A stretch of DNA of 64,000 nucleotides from Tautonia sociabilis (GCF_003977685.1 NZ_RYZH01000027.1:1-64000); one strand, 5' to 3'. Positions 1-9,219 are shown, counted from the first letter of the stretch. A program made the numbers and translations. The notes: generated by a model from the sequence alone, not told the origin.

Positions 1-117
1 CGCTGCCCCTACCAGGTCCTGGGCCTGGTGCTGCCGACCGCCGACTTCTGGGAGCTGCTGCAGGCCGACCCCGCCGCATTGACGCAACAACTGTCAACCC
101 AACAGGATGGCGGATGA
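1..117 (+). CDS. C-terminal end of an unidentified protein (partial)
   Basis: An open frame runs in from the left edge and stops with TGA at 115-117, giving 38 residues that begin RCPYQVLGLVLPTADFW. The piece is too short for a family call and shows no motif. Its stop lies 14 bases before the outer end of the inverted repeat, so the element boundary sits directly behind this gene. It could belong to the flanking replicon rather than to the 29-kb segment. Confidence 0.45.
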   Translation, partial: RCPYQVLGLVLPTADFWELLQADPAALTQQLSTQQDGG

Positions 118-130
118 GACAGTGCCCCGC

Positions 131-387
131 ATGTCACCGGATGTCGCGACGCAAGTCCTAGCGGCCGGAGAAATTCCGCGAATTGACCACGAATCCTCGC
201 AGGCGCCGCAGCTACCGGCGGTTAGACTGGGATCCGTGCGAGGCCCGCGCGGCCCCGCTTCGAGATCTTTCTTTTCCCCCCCAACCCCTCACCGGGGCGT
301 TTTCCAAACGAAGCAATAGGTGAGGCGTTTCCCCGACCCGCCGGGCGGTTCGCAAACCGAGCAATAGGCGGGGCCGTCGCGAGGCGG
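131..387. repeat. Left arm of a long inverted repeat bounding a 29-kb segment
   Basis: The core at about 235-387 matches the reverse complement of 29,096-29,246. From about 306 to 387 the match is essentially perfect. It contains two diverged direct copies of a GCAAACGAAGCAATAGG-like unit about 48 bp apart, separated by a GC palindrome. Outward to about 131 the similarity weakens but remains in order: two TGTC units 10 bp apart, a GAGAAATTCC block and a GTGCGAGGC block all have counterparts beyond the right arm. The region lies between the partial gene and the 516 gene and holds no convincing coding sequence. Confidence 0.85.
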
Positions 388-515
388 CGTTATCAACATG
401 CCTTGCGGCCGACCTCAGAGGAGGCGTGCCGTGCGGCCGGCTGTGCCGAGGTCCGATCGCATCCCGAACAGAAAGGAGGGCCGGGCGCCAAGTACAGCAT
501 CATGCAGGAGTGACT

Positions 516-797
516 ATGTCACGCTACAAGTTCAAGGGGAGAGATCCCCGCCACACCATCGTCATCGGCTGGGACAACCCGCTGGAGACCTTCTTCGCCC
601 AGGTCTGGGACGGAGAGCCGGCGGACGACGACGGAGTGGAACTCTGGGTCGGTTGCGAGATCGGCGAGATCGAGGACGTCGAAGAGCTCGTCGAGATCGT
701 CGCGCCGTATGCCGAGATCCCAGCCGAGGTCGTCGCCAAGCTGGTCGAAGACCAGCGGAGCTGGATATCGGCCAGACTCAAGTTGATCCGGCGATGA
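516..797 (+). CDS. Small acidic hypothetical protein
   Basis: A 93-residue protein starting MSRYKFKGRDPRHTIVIGWD, preceded by CAGGAG five bases before the ATG at 516. An upstream ATG at 426 would add residues that look non-coding and has no ribosome site. The protein is acidic, with no signal peptide or membrane segment. The run WDNPLETFFAQVWDG followed by an acidic helix suggests a compact globular domain. I do not recognise a family. It is the first gene inside the left repeat arm and converges on the CDF gene across a terminator-like hairpin. Confidence 0.7.
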   Translation: MSRYKFKGRDPRHTIVIGWDNPLETFFAQVWDGEPADDDGVELWVGCEIGEIEDVEELVEIVAPYAEIPAEVVAKLVEDQRSWISARLKLIRR

Positions 798-812
798 CGC
801 GATAGGCGTACC

Positions 813-844
813 GGGGGAGGGCGGACAACGTTCCGCCTTCCCCC
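813..844. terminator. Bidirectional terminator-like hairpin
   Basis: A stem of about 12 bp (GGGGGAGGGCGGA against TCCGCCTTCCCCC) with a six-base loop sits in the 100-bp gap between the convergent ends at 797 and 898. A pyrimidine-rich tail follows on the plus strand. Position and shape suggest it ends both transcripts. Confidence 0.6.
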
Positions 845-897
845 TCTTCGCTTTCCCGCGGCATCGCTTCCGCTGCAGCATCCACAGAGGCGCATCA

Positions 898-1794
898 TCA
901 GCGGGGCGCCGGCTCGAACGGTTCCATGTGGATCGACGCCCCGGTCACGGCGGGGACCGCGCGTCGGATGGCGGACTTGACCTTCCCGCTGATCACGTGC
1001 GCCTCGTGCAGGGAGATCGCGGGGTCGGCCTGGACGTGCAGGTCGACGAAGTACTCCATGCCGAACTTCCGCACGCGCAGCTTCTCGGTCGCGAGCACGC
1101 CCTCGACCTCCCGCGACGCCTGCTCGATCCGGTCCAGGATCGGCCCGTCCGGCATCCGGTCGAGCAGGTCCTGAGCCGCCGGGCGGAGCAGGCGCAGGCC
1201 GTTGGCGGCGATGATGGCCGAGGCGACCAGCGCCGCCCAGTCGTCGGCGGACTCCCAGCCCGGACCGCCCCAGATCGCGAGCGCAATGCCGACGAACGCC
1301 GCGGCCGAGGTGAGCGCGTCGCTGCGGTGATGCCAGGCATCCGCCTTGACCGCCGTGCTCCCCGTCTCGTCGCCCACCGCGAAGACCCGGCGGAACAAGA
1401 CCTCCTTCACCAGCACGACCCCCGCGACGACGGCCAGGGTGAACGGGGCGGGGACTTGGTGCGGCGTGAGGATCTCTCGGACGGCGACGACGGCGATGCT
1501 CAGCGCCGCGCCGAGTAGCATCAGCGCGACGACCGCCGCGGCGAGCGGCTCGGCCTTGCCGTGCCCGTAGGGGTACGCCTCGTCGGCCGGCCGGGCGGCC
1601 CGACGCAGGCCGCCCCAGACGATGAGCGAGGAGAAGATGTCGGTCGACGATTCGACCGCGTCGGCGACGAGCGCGTACGAGTTGCCGACGATCCCCGCGA
1701 GCAGCTTCGCGACGACCAGGCCGGCGTTCACCAGAAGGCCTACCTGCGCCGCGCGGATTCCACTGACGATGCTGCCATTCATGCTTCGAACCAT
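898..1794 (-). CDS. Cation diffusion facilitator (CDF) family metal transporter
   Basis: CDF proteins export divalent metals such as Zn2+, Co2+, Cd2+ or Fe2+ from the cytoplasm by metal/proton antiport. This 298-residue protein has the family layout: a TM2 site in DAVESSTD, a TM5 site in WHHRSDAL (HxxxD), six membrane segments, and a cytoplasmic C-terminal domain with the VDLHVQADP strand. ATG 1794 is chosen because GAGGAAA lies just upstream. A GTG at 1833 that overlaps the stop of the preceding gene (GTGA) is the alternative and would add 13 residues. As the last gene of a leftward efflux operon it would move metal to the periplasm for the RND pump. The exact metal cannot be read from the sequence. 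Confidence 0.9.
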   Translation of the reverse strand: MVRSMNGSIVSGIRAAQVGLLVNAGLVVAKLLAGIVGNSYALVADAVESSTDIFSSLIVWGGLRRAARPADEAYPYGHGKAEPLAAAVVALMLLGAALSIAVVAVREILTPHQVPAPFTLAVVAGVVLVKEVLFRRVFAVGDETGSTAVKADAWHHRSDALTSAAAFVGIALAIWGGPGWESADDWAALVASAIIAANGLRLLRPAAQDLLDRMPDGPILDRIEQASREVEGVLATEKLRVRKFGMEYFVDLHVQADPAISLHEAHVISGKVKSAIRRAVPAVTGASIHMEPFEPAPR

Positions 1795-1829
1795 ATTTTC
1801 CTCATCCGAGCTGTCGACGCTCGAGAGCC

Positions 1830-3209
1830 TCACCCCTGAGCAGGCCGTCCGGTGACCCTTTCGAACTCGATGGAGGCCAGCGCCGCCTCCTCCAGCGCCC
1901 TGGCAAACTCGACCCGCGCCCCGAGGAGGCTCCGCTGCGCCTCGAGCATGGAAGCGATCGGCAGTTCGCCCGCCCGGTACGCCTGGCGGACGAGCTCGAG
2001 GTTTTGCTCCCGCTCGGGCAGGATCTCCGCCTCATACAGCCGGCAGACGGCGAGCGTCGAGGCGAGCCGCTCATGCGCCGCGCGGGTCGCCTGCGTCGCC
2101 TCGACGAGGAGGGCGGAGAGGAGCTCCTCCGCCTGCCGGTGGGCGAGCGCCGCCTTCGCGATCTGGGCCCGATTCTGGTCGAACAGCGGGATCTCCAGCG
2201 CGAGGCTCGGCCCCAGGATCGCGCCCGACGAACCGCCTCCCTCTCCGGTTCGCTCCTCCGGCCGCTCGTAGGCGGCACCCAGGCCAAGGAGCGAAAGGAA
2301 CCCGAGCCGCTCGTAGCGGAGCGTGGCCTGCGCCGCCTCCACCGCCCGCCTCGCCGCGGCGATGTCGAGGCGGCCGTGCGGGATCCGCGCCAGCACCTCC
2401 TCCAGGGCTGGAGGAGTCGCGTCGGGCCGCGAAAGCGACTCGGAGAGCACCAGTTCCGCCGGGGGCGTGATCAGGCCGAGGCGGCCCGCCAGTTCCGCGC
2501 GTCGCTCGAAGGCGGCGAGCGACGCCGAGCGGAGCGCCACCTCGGCCGAGGAGAGCTCGGCGCGGGCAAAACCGACGTCGATGCCGCTCCCCTCGCCGCC
2601 CTTCCTGCGGGCAAGGGCCAGTTCGAGGAAGCGGGCGGCGATCTCGCGGTTCTCGCTGGCGATCGTCGCCAGCCGGTCCCCCGCGGCGGCCCGCACGTAG
2701 GCAGCCTTCGCCCCGTACGCCAGGCCGCTCACCTCGCGCGCGACCGCGACGATTGCCCGCCTGAGAGAGGCCTCCGACGCGCGCCTGCGGGATGGCAGCC
2801 GCCACAGCTCCGCGACATTCTGCAGGAGGCTCGCCTCGAGGTTCGCGCTCCCGCCGCCCGAGGGGAAGCGGAGCGCCATGGCGAGCGAGGGATTCTCCGG
2901 GAAGCTCGCCTGGGCGAACTCCGCGCGAGAGATGCCCGCGTCCAGCAGCACCGCGCGGAGCCGCGGGCTGTGCCGCAAGGCGATCGCGACCGATTCGTCC
3001 GCCGTGAGCCCACCTTCGAGGATCTTGCTCACCTGGCCCTCGGCGTCGCGTTCGTCGCCGGGCAGGCCAAGCTCGGGATGGCCGGTCGCCCGGGCGACCA
3101 GCCTCCCCACCTCCTGGTAGTCGGGCCTGGGGTCCAGCGACGCACACCCTTGCAGGGTGGCGACCAAGACGATCATCGAGCCGAGGAGCGTTTTGCTGAT
3201 CCGTTTCAT
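1830..3209 (-). CDS. TolC/CzcC-family outer-membrane efflux lipoprotein
   Basis: A 459-residue outer-membrane factor with an N-terminal lipoprotein signal (hydrophobic stretch ending LVATLQGCAS). Two similar halves of long amphipathic helices follow, the pattern of a TolC-type trimeric channel. Characteristic stretches include SLAMALRFP, the duplicated helix-turn regions around RAEFAQASFPENP, and LFDQNRAQIAKA. The gene lies five bases after the RND gene and its stop overlaps the alternative GTG start of the CDF gene, so the operon appears tightly coupled. Expected role: the exit duct for the RND pump encoded immediately upstream. Confidence 0.88.
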   Translation of the reverse strand: MKRISKTLLGSMIVLVATLQGCASLDPRPDYQEVGRLVARATGHPELGLPGDERDAEGQVSKILEGGLTADESVAIALRHSPRLRAVLLDAGISRAEFAQASFPENPSLAMALRFPSGGGSANLEASLLQNVAELWRLPSRRRASEASLRRAIVAVAREVSGLAYGAKAAYVRAAAGDRLATIASENREIAARFLELALARRKGGEGSGIDVGFARAELSSAEVALRSASLAAFERRAELAGRLGLITPPAELVLSESLSRPDATPPALEEVLARIPHGRLDIAAARRAVEAAQATLRYERLGFLSLLGLGAAYERPEERTGEGGGSSGAILGPSLALEIPLFDQNRAQIAKAALAHRQAEELLSALLVEATQATRAAHERLASTLAVCRLYEAEILPEREQNLELVRQAYRAGELPIASMLEAQRSLLGARVEFARALEEAALASIEFERVTGRPAQG

Positions 3210-3214
3210 GTCCC

Positions 3215-6200
3215 TCAGGTGTGTGCTGCTACCGGTTCGTGCCAGGCAAGCTCCCCGCGACTCGCGGCGGGCTCGCGCGCCGCCGGTCGGCCGAAGCGGA
3301 GGTAGAGTGCCGGGAGCACGATCATGTTGAGCGCCGTCGAGGAGAGGAGGCCGAAGAGGATGACGATCGCCATCGGCGTCTGGATCTCGCTGCCGGGCTT
3401 CCCGCCGCCGAGCGCCAACGGCACGAGCGCCAGCCCGGCGCAGAGCGCGGTCATGAGGATCGGGGCGAGCCGCTCCATCGCCCCCCGGTAGACCGCCTCG
3501 CCGAGGTCCGTCACCCCGTCGAAGAGCTGCAGGTGGCGGATGTGGGAGACGAGCATGATGCCGTTCCGCGTGGCGATGCCGAAGAGCGTGATGAAGCCGA
3601 CGAGCGAGGCAATCGAGACCACGCCGCCCGAGAGGTAGAGCCCGAGGACGCCGCCGATGAGCGCAAACGGCAGGTTCGCCATCACCAGCAGCGCATCGCG
3701 GGCCGAGCCGAACGACAGGTTCAGCAGGAAGGCGATGCCCAGGACGACCACGGCGCCCAGGACGGCCAGCAGCCGCGTCGTCTCCGCGGCGCTCTCGAAC
3801 TGGCCGCCGTACTCGATGTAGTAGCCCTCGTACTGCCCGCGGCCGAATGGCACCGCGGCCGCGACCCTCGCGCGGATGTCCTCGACGACGCCGCCGAGAT
3901 CGCGGCCGGAGACGTTGGCCATCACCACGATCTTCCGCTGCACGTTCTCCCGGCTGATCTGGTTCGGCCCCGTGCTCCGCTCGATCCGCGCCAGCGCCTT
4001 GAGCGGCACCTTCGCCCCGCCCGGCGTGTCCACCGGGAGGTTCTGGATGGCCTCGGGGGTGATCTCCCTCGGGTCGCCGACCCGGACCACGAGGTCGAAC
4101 GCGTTCTGCCCCTCGAGGACCTGCGAGACCGCCTCGCCCCGGAACGCCGTCTCGACCGTCGACGCCACCTCCGCGACCGTCAGCCCGTGCCGGGCGATCG
4201 CCTCCCGATCGAAGCGGACCTTCAGGACCGGGATGTCCACCTGCTGCTCGACCGAGAGGTCGACCACCCCGGGGACGGCCGAGGCCTGCTCCCGCACCGC
4301 CTCGGCAAGCGTCCGGAGCTTGTACAGGTCGTCCCCGAAGATCTTCAGCGCGATGTTCGCCCTGGTGCCCGAGAGCATGTGGTCGATCCGGTGCGAGATG
4401 GGCTGCCCGATCGTGATGTTCATCCCCGGGACGAGCGAGAAGTCCTCGCGGAGCGCCGCGAGGAACGCCCCCTTGTCCCGCCCTTCGGCCAGCCGGAAGG
4501 AGACGTCGAGCTCGGCCGCCTCGACCCCCTGGGCGTGCTCGTCGAGCTCCGCCCGGCCGGTCCGCCTCGCCACCCCCGTCACCTCGGGGCGGGAGAGGAG
4601 CACCCGCTCGACCACCCGCCCCAGCTCGTCCGACTGCGCAAGCGAGGTCCCGGGGAGCGTCACGGCGCTGATCGTGAGCGATCCCTCGTTGAACTCCGGC
4701 AGGAACGATTGCCCGACGCGCGGCAGGTAGAGCAGCGCCCCGAGCAGGAGCAGCGCCGCCGGGGCGTAGACGAGGCCCGGGTGCCTGAGCGCCCGGGCGA
4801 GGACCGGCGAGTACAGCCGCTTGCAGGCGGAGACGATGCGGGGTTCGTGCTCGACCAGGACCGCCCGGCTCTCCGGCAGGAGGAGGGAGCAGAGGGCCGG
4901 GGTGAGCGTCAGCGCCACGACCAGCGACGCGAAGAGCGAGACGATGTAGGCCAGGCCGAGCGGCTGCAGGAGCCGACCCTCGACGCCGCCCAGGAAGAAC
5001 AGCGGCAGGAACACGAGCAGGATGATGAAGGTCGCGAACACCACCGAGGCGCGCACCTCCAGGCTCGCCTGATACACGACCACCAGCGGGTGGCGCCGCC
5101 GATCCTCCGGCAGGCGGGCGTTCTCGCGCAGCCTGCGGAAGACGTTCTCGACGTCGATGATTGCATCGTCGACGAGCTCGCCGATGGCGATCGCCATCCC
5201 GCCGAGGGTCATCGTGTTGATCGTCGCGCCGAGGGCCTTCAGGACCAGCACGGCGGAGACGAGCGACAGCGGGATCGCCAGCAGCGTGATGAAGCTCGCC
5301 CGCAGGTTCGCCAAGAACAGCATCACGATGACGACCACGAGGATGCCGCCGTCCCGGAGCGCATGCTCGACGTTCCGGATCGCCGTCTCGATGAACTCCG
5401 CCTGGCGGAAGATGTCCCGGTTGATCGCCATCCCCTCGGGGAGCGATCGCTCAATCTCGTCGAGCGTGCGATCGAGGGCCCGCGTGAGCTCGAGCGTATT
5501 GGCCCCCGGCTGCTTCTGGATCCCAAGGATCACCGCCGGCTCGCCCTGGGCCGAGCCCTCGCCCCGCTTGATCGCCTCCCCGATCTGCACCACGCCCAGC
5601 TGCCCGACCAGGATGGGCACGCCGTCGCGGACGGCGACGACCGTCTGGGCGATGTCCGCCGGCGTGCGCACTCGGCCGAGGCCCTGGATGAGGAGCTCCT
5701 GCCCGCCCTGGACCAGGAACCCGGCCGAGGCGTTCTGGTTGGTCCCGGCAAGCTGCCTGGCCACCTCGGCGACCGAGAGCCGGTAGGCCTGGAGCCGCGC
5801 GGGGGAGAGCACCACCTGGTACTGCTTCTCGCCGCCGCCGATGGGGGTCACCTGGGAGACGCCGGGCACGGACAGGAGCCGCCGACGGACCACGGTGCTC
5901 GCGACGGTGCGGAGCTCGATGCCGCTGTGCCGGTCCGAGGTGAGCGCGAGGAAGAGGATCTCCCCCATGATGGACGAGATCGGCGCGAGGATCGGCTTCT
6001 CGACCTCCGGCGGCAGCCCGCCGGCCACCAGGCTCAGCTTCTCCGTCACGACCTGCCGCGCGGTGTAGATGTCCGTGCCCCAGTCGAACTCGACCCAGAC
6101 TACGGAGATGCCGACGGCCGTCGAGGAGCGGACGCGGCGCACGTTCGCCGCGCCGTTGAGCGCCGCCTCGATCGGGAAGGTGACGAGGGTCTCGACCTCG

Positions 6201-6376
6201 ACCGGGGCCATGCCGTGGGCCTCGGTGATGACCGTCACGGTCGGCGCGGTGAGATCCGGGAAGACGTCCACCGGCATCCTTGAGGCGACGTAGCCCCCGG
6301 CCGCGAGCAGCAGCACCGAGAGCACGATGACCAGGGCCCGGTTGGTGAGCGAAAGGCGGATGATGGCGTTCAGCAT
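3215..6376 (-). CDS. Heavy-metal efflux RND permease (CzcA/CusA family), cluster 1
   Basis: A 1053-residue inner-membrane pump of normal HME-RND length. It has two repeats of six membrane segments with large periplasmic porter loops. Landmarks are the N-terminal PVDVFPDLTAPTV run, and the TM4 proton-relay segment GELVDDAIIDVEN near residue 400, which differs from the DFG-type signature of the other three pumps in this window. A terminal repeat near GFITLFGIATRNGIML is also present. It pumps metal ions or periplasmic complexes across the outer membrane together with the adaptor (14 bp upstream) and the outer-membrane factor (5 bp downstream). The divergent TM4 motif suggests a different substrate or energetics from the other sets, but the metal cannot be assigned. 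Confidence 0.92.
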   Translation of the reverse strand: MLNAIIRLSLTNRALVIVLSVLLLAAGGYVASRMPVDVFPDLTAPTVTVITEAHGMAPVEVETLVTFPIEAALNGAANVRRVRSSTAVGISVVWVEFDWGTDIYTARQVVTEKLSLVAGGLPPEVEKPILAPISSIMGEILFLALTSDRHSGIELRTVASTVVRRRLLSVPGVSQVTPIGGGEKQYQVVLSPARLQAYRLSVAEVARQLAGTNQNASAGFLVQGGQELLIQGLGRVRTPADIAQTVVAVRDGVPILVGQLGVVQIGEAIKRGEGSAQGEPAVILGIQKQPGANTLELTRALDRTLDEIERSLPEGMAINRDIFRQAEFIETAIRNVEHALRDGGILVVVIVMLFLANLRASFITLLAIPLSLVSAVLVLKALGATINTMTLGGMAIAIGELVDDAIIDVENVFRRLRENARLPEDRRRHPLVVVYQASLEVRASVVFATFIILLVFLPLFFLGGVEGRLLQPLGLAYIVSLFASLVVALTLTPALCSLLLPESRAVLVEHEPRIVSACKRLYSPVLARALRHPGLVYAPAALLLLGALLYLPRVGQSFLPEFNEGSLTISAVTLPGTSLAQSDELGRVVERVLLSRPEVTGVARRTGRAELDEHAQGVEAAELDVSFRLAEGRDKGAFLAALREDFSLVPGMNITIGQPISHRIDHMLSGTRANIALKIFGDDLYKLRTLAEAVREQASAVPGVVDLSVEQQVDIPVLKVRFDREAIARHGLTVAEVASTVETAFRGEAVSQVLEGQNAFDLVVRVGDPREITPEAIQNLPVDTPGGAKVPLKALARIERSTGPNQISRENVQRKIVVMANVSGRDLGGVVEDIRARVAAAVPFGRGQYEGYYIEYGGQFESAAETTRLLAVLGAVVVLGIAFLLNLSFGSARDALLVMANLPFALIGGVLGLYLSGGVVSIASLVGFITLFGIATRNGIMLVSHIRHLQLFDGVTDLGEAVYRGAMERLAPILMTALCAGLALVPLALGGGKPGSEIQTPMAIVILFGLLSSTALNMIVLPALYLRFGRPAAREPAASRGELAWHEPVAAHT

Positions 6377-6390
6377 CGGGGCTCCCTCCG

Positions 6391-8112
6391 TCAGTGTGCG
6401 TGGCCGTGGGCGGGGATGACGGAGGAGACCGACGCGAGCCGGATCGCGTAGGCGCCCCTCGTGACGACGCGCTCCCCCGGTTCGATCCCGCGCCGCACCT
6501 CGACGAAGCCCGAGTCGCGGATGCCGAGCTCCAGGTCGCGCCTCTGGAAATGCTCCCCGTCGAGGAGCACGTAGGCGGTCGGGCGCCCGTCCTCGTCGAC
6601 GATCGCCGTTTCCGGCACGGCAACCGCCTCCTCCCGGCGCGAGGTCTGGATCGCCACCTCGGCGAACATGCCGACGCGGAGCACCCCCTCGCGGTTCTCC
6701 AATTCGTAGCGGACCGGGAGCGTGCGCGTCGCGACGTCGACGACCGAACCCACGTCGATCAACCGGCCACGACCATCTCCGAGGATGTCATAGAGTCGGT
6801 CCGGGTAGGCGGCGAGCGTCAGGCTCGCGCCTGGCGCCTGCTCGACCCGCTCCAGGTCGAACTCGGAGACCTTCGCCTCGACCCAGACGCGGCCGAGGTC
6901 GATGAGCGTGAAGAGCGTGTGCTCCGGGTCGACATACTCGCCCTGCGTCGCCGCCGCGGACGTCACCGTGCCGGCGATGGGCGCGCGGAGCGGGAGGAGG
7001 GAGGAGGGGAGCGGCTCGGCGGGGGCGGCCGCCCCCGCGCTCGCGCCCGGATCTCCGCCCCGAGAGGTCGTGCCCGCCAGCGGGGTCAGCCGGCTCTCCT
7101 CGTAGATCCGCTTCGCCTCGAGCCGGCCCTGGTACTCGGCCTCCGCCGTGCGGAGCGCACGCTCGGTCTCGTCGAACTGGCGCCGGGAGATTGCGTCGGA
7201 GGCGACGAGCGTCTTCTGCCGTTCGTACACGGCCCGCGTGTGGTCAAGCTCGATCTTCGCCTTCCGGATCTCGATTTCCGCCTCGCGGAGCTTCTCCCCC
7301 AGGTCCGACTGCAGCACCTGGACGATGGCGACCACCTGCCCGGGCTCGACTCGCTGGCCGACCCGCGGGAACGCCCCGCCCGGCGGCGGGAGCAGCCGGC
7401 CGGCGAGCGGCGGGGTGACGACCGCCTTCGCCCCGGCGGCGGGGGTGATCTCCCCGGGTACGATCAGCCGCTCGACCAGCAGCCGCTTCCCCGCGGGCTC
7501 CGTGATGAGTCCGATCTTCCACGCCTGCTCCTTGAGGAAGGTGATGGCGCCTTCGGGCTCCTCCTCCGCGTTTTCGGAGGCGGCCTTCAGCGCCGCGGCC
7601 GGGCTCGGGTAGACGGCGACCGGGACGCGGATCGTGCCGCTCGCCTGGGGGCCCTCCAGCACCAGGCTCAGCTCGCTGGTCCCCGCCTCCGGGAAGGCGA
7701 TGGTCGGCCCGTAGATGCCGGGGGTTTTGGGCCCCTCCTGGACGACCGTGACCGACTTCCCGCCGGGGCCCTTCGCCGTGGCGGTCAGCGTCCCGGCCCG
7801 GATCGGCATCCCGTCGGCGAGGACCGTGAGGTGGACGTTGAACTTCGCCCCCTGGCCCACGACGAGGTAGGGGTGCTCCATGAAGAGCTCCAGGCCGCCG
7901 GAGGCGAGGGTGACCGACTCGGTCGGCGCCTCCGCCTCCGCAAGTTGCGACCCTTCGTCGTGTCCCGCGGAGTCGTGGGGGTGGGCATGCTCGGCGGATT
8001 CGTGCGCGTGGTCGTGCTCGTGGCCGCAGCCGAGCGTGAGCATGAATGCGCCCAGGGCGGCGATGAGGGAGCCTCCTCGCCGGCCGAGCGGGATGAGTCG
8101 TCGGGATGTCAT
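6391..8112 (-). CDS. RND periplasmic adaptor (CzcB/CusB-like) with His-rich N-terminus
   Basis: A 573-residue membrane-fusion protein, longer than the usual 350-450. A lipobox (FMLTLGC) is followed by a His/Asp/Glu-rich stretch (HEHDHAHESAEHAHPHD) that should bind metals. Next comes an extra beta-rich region of about 100 residues (LASGGLELFMEHPYLVVGQG onward), then the HlyD-type barrel-lipoyl-hairpin core with a coiled coil around EKLREAEIEIRKAKIELDH. ATG 8112 is chosen because it starts the lipoprotein signal; the 26 extra codons to 8190 look non-coding. It links pump and outer-membrane factor and may hand metal to the pump. It sits 14 bp upstream of the RND gene. Confidence 0.88.
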   Translation of the reverse strand: MTSRRLIPLGRRGGSLIAALGAFMLTLGCGHEHDHAHESAEHAHPHDSAGHDEGSQLAEAEAPTESVTLASGGLELFMEHPYLVVGQGAKFNVHLTVLADGMPIRAGTLTATAKGPGGKSVTVVQEGPKTPGIYGPTIAFPEAGTSELSLVLEGPQASGTIRVPVAVYPSPAAALKAASENAEEEPEGAITFLKEQAWKIGLITEPAGKRLLVERLIVPGEITPAAGAKAVVTPPLAGRLLPPPGGAFPRVGQRVEPGQVVAIVQVLQSDLGEKLREAEIEIRKAKIELDHTRAVYERQKTLVASDAISRRQFDETERALRTAEAEYQGRLEAKRIYEESRLTPLAGTTSRGGDPGASAGAAAPAEPLPSSLLPLRAPIAGTVTSAAATQGEYVDPEHTLFTLIDLGRVWVEAKVSEFDLERVEQAPGASLTLAAYPDRLYDILGDGRGRLIDVGSVVDVATRTLPVRYELENREGVLRVGMFAEVAIQTSRREEAVAVPETAIVDEDGRPTAYVLLDGEHFQRRDLELGIRDSGFVEVRRGIEPGERVVTRGAYAIRLASVSSVIPAHGHAH

Positions 8113-8222
8113 GTCGTTCTCTTGCCTGAATTCTGCCGATGTGGGGGACCGCCAGCGACGCAGCGCCACCCCTGGGGCGGTGCCGGCCACTTAACGCCGA
8201 GGAGACGCGGCGCAGACGGACA

Positions 8223-8768
8223 TCAGCAGCGGAGAACGACGCCCCGGGAGCGCGGAGTGAGCGCCATTGCGGAGCGGACGGAGTCCGGGCTCGTGCGCGA
8301 GGAGAAGGCGAGGATCCGGGCGTCGCCCAGCGGTGAGACGAGGGCCGGGACCGGGTCGTACCAGACCGGCCGGGCCTCCGGCCGGTCGACGAGGGAGAAG
8401 TCCCGGGCCGAGACCGACGCGACGTGCGGCTCGGTGAAGGGGAAGGAGCCGCCGGGGGAGACCTGGGATCCGGCCGAGGGGATGGTCACCAGGAGGCCGA
8501 AGAAGACGCCGTGGAAGTGATGGAACGAGCCGGAGAGGGTGGGCTCCGCCTCGTGGTCATGCTCCGCGTGTTCGTGGGCGCGCCGGTGGTCGTCGGAGAG
8601 GAGTGCCGGGTGCCAGTGGTCGGCGTCGAGGCCGCCGTGGCTGTGCCCGAAGCTCGGCGCCGAGCAGAGGCTTGCGGCCAGCGTGACGAGCGCCAGCAGG
8701 AACCGCAGCGGGCTGGTGAATCGGGCTCGGCGCATCGTTGTCTGGAATCTCGGCTGGATGACCCTCAT
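8223..8768 (-). CDS. Secreted His-rich protein at the head of the efflux operon
   Basis: A 181-residue protein with an N-terminal signal peptide (RFLLALVTLAASLCSAPSFG). A His-rich mature start follows (HSHGGLDADHWHP, then HEHAEHDHEAEP) and then the motif HHFHGVFFGLL. The composition suggests periplasmic metal binding or sensing. I do not recognise a named family. It lies about 110 bp upstream of the adaptor and is probably the first gene of the operon. ATG 8768 is the longest start. ATG 8735 is an alternative that suits the proposed promoter better, because the longer start would leave a leader of only a few bases. Confidence 0.72.
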   Translation of the reverse strand: MRVIQPRFQTTMRRARFTSPLRFLLALVTLAASLCSAPSFGHSHGGLDADHWHPALLSDDHRRAHEHAEHDHEAEPTLSGSFHHFHGVFFGLLVTIPSAGSQVSPGGSFPFTEPHVASVSARDFSLVDRPEARPVWYDPVPALVSPLGDARILAFSSRTSPDSVRSAMALTPRSRGVVLRC

Positions 8769-8775
8769 TCAACCC

Positions 8776-8807
8776 CTAAGCCTAATGGCCATCGCTCTTA
8801 GCGTCAA
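8776..8807 (-). promoter_or_regulatory. Candidate promoter with dyad in the spacer
   Basis: On the minus strand TTGACG (8807-8802) and TAGGCT (8784-8779) are separated by 17 bp. A CTAAG...CTTAG dyad (8776-8801) fills the spacer, as in promoters whose regulator binds between -35 and -10. The -10 match is poor (three of six), so this is only a candidate. It would drive the efflux operon that ends at 898. Confidence 0.4.
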
Positions 8808-8931
8808 GTGTATGCGTCGAACCCCGCTCCCCGGTGCTTGAGTCGCTCGCCTGGCGACTGTTCTCTGAGCAAGCCTGGGGGCGGCGGAGCAAGGCATGAT
8901 GCCCCTGCCGCACCGCCGCATGGCAGGGGAT

Positions 8932-9219
8932 TCAGAGCTGCTCCTCGACGTCGCGCCGGCCGTGGAGCACGCGAACGATCTCGATCCCCCCGGCTGCCTC
9001 CCGGTAGAACACCACGAAGGACTCGATCGGGAAGCTTCGCAGGCCGGGTCCAAGTACGGGACGCTCCCGGCCCATCTCGGGATGCTCGGCCAGCGTCTGC
9101 AATGTGTCGTTCAGTTTGTCGAGCAGCCGGTCGGCCGCTTCCAGGTTATCTTCGGCGATGTACGCCCAGATCTCGATCAGGTCCCGCTCCGCCGCCGCGG
9201 AGCGAACAATTCTTCCCAT
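8932..9219 (-). CDS. parE: ParE/RelE-family toxin
   Basis: A 95-residue protein of the ParE/RelE fold. It starts with a basic strand and the helix AERDLIEIWAYIAEDN, followed by a second helix (AADRLLDKLNDTLQTLAEHPEMGR), then strands ending FVVFYREAAGGIEIVRVLHGRRD. The pattern AERDLxEIWxYI, HPxMGRxRP and VxxVLHxRRD is typical of ParE, a family known to poison DNA gyrase. The gene follows its antitoxin by six bases. The pair would stabilise the element that carries it. Confidence 0.9.
   Translation of the reverse strand: MGRIVRSAAAERDLIEIWAYIAEDNLEAADRLLDKLNDTLQTLAEHPEMGRERPVLGPGLRSFPIESFVVFYREAAGGIEIVRVLHGRRDVEEQL

Noticed and set aside
107-319. Short frame at the left end ending in TKQ
   Set aside because: Its second half is the inverted-repeat arm and the arms do not keep the frame. 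No ribosome site.
3221-6283. Very long open frame opposite the cluster 1 RND gene
   Set aside because: It is rich in Arg, Asp, His and Gly with no family features and mirrors the third-position GC bias of the real gene. The same holds for long frames opposite genes at 19,159-22,149, 36,415-40,434 and 45,658-49,194.
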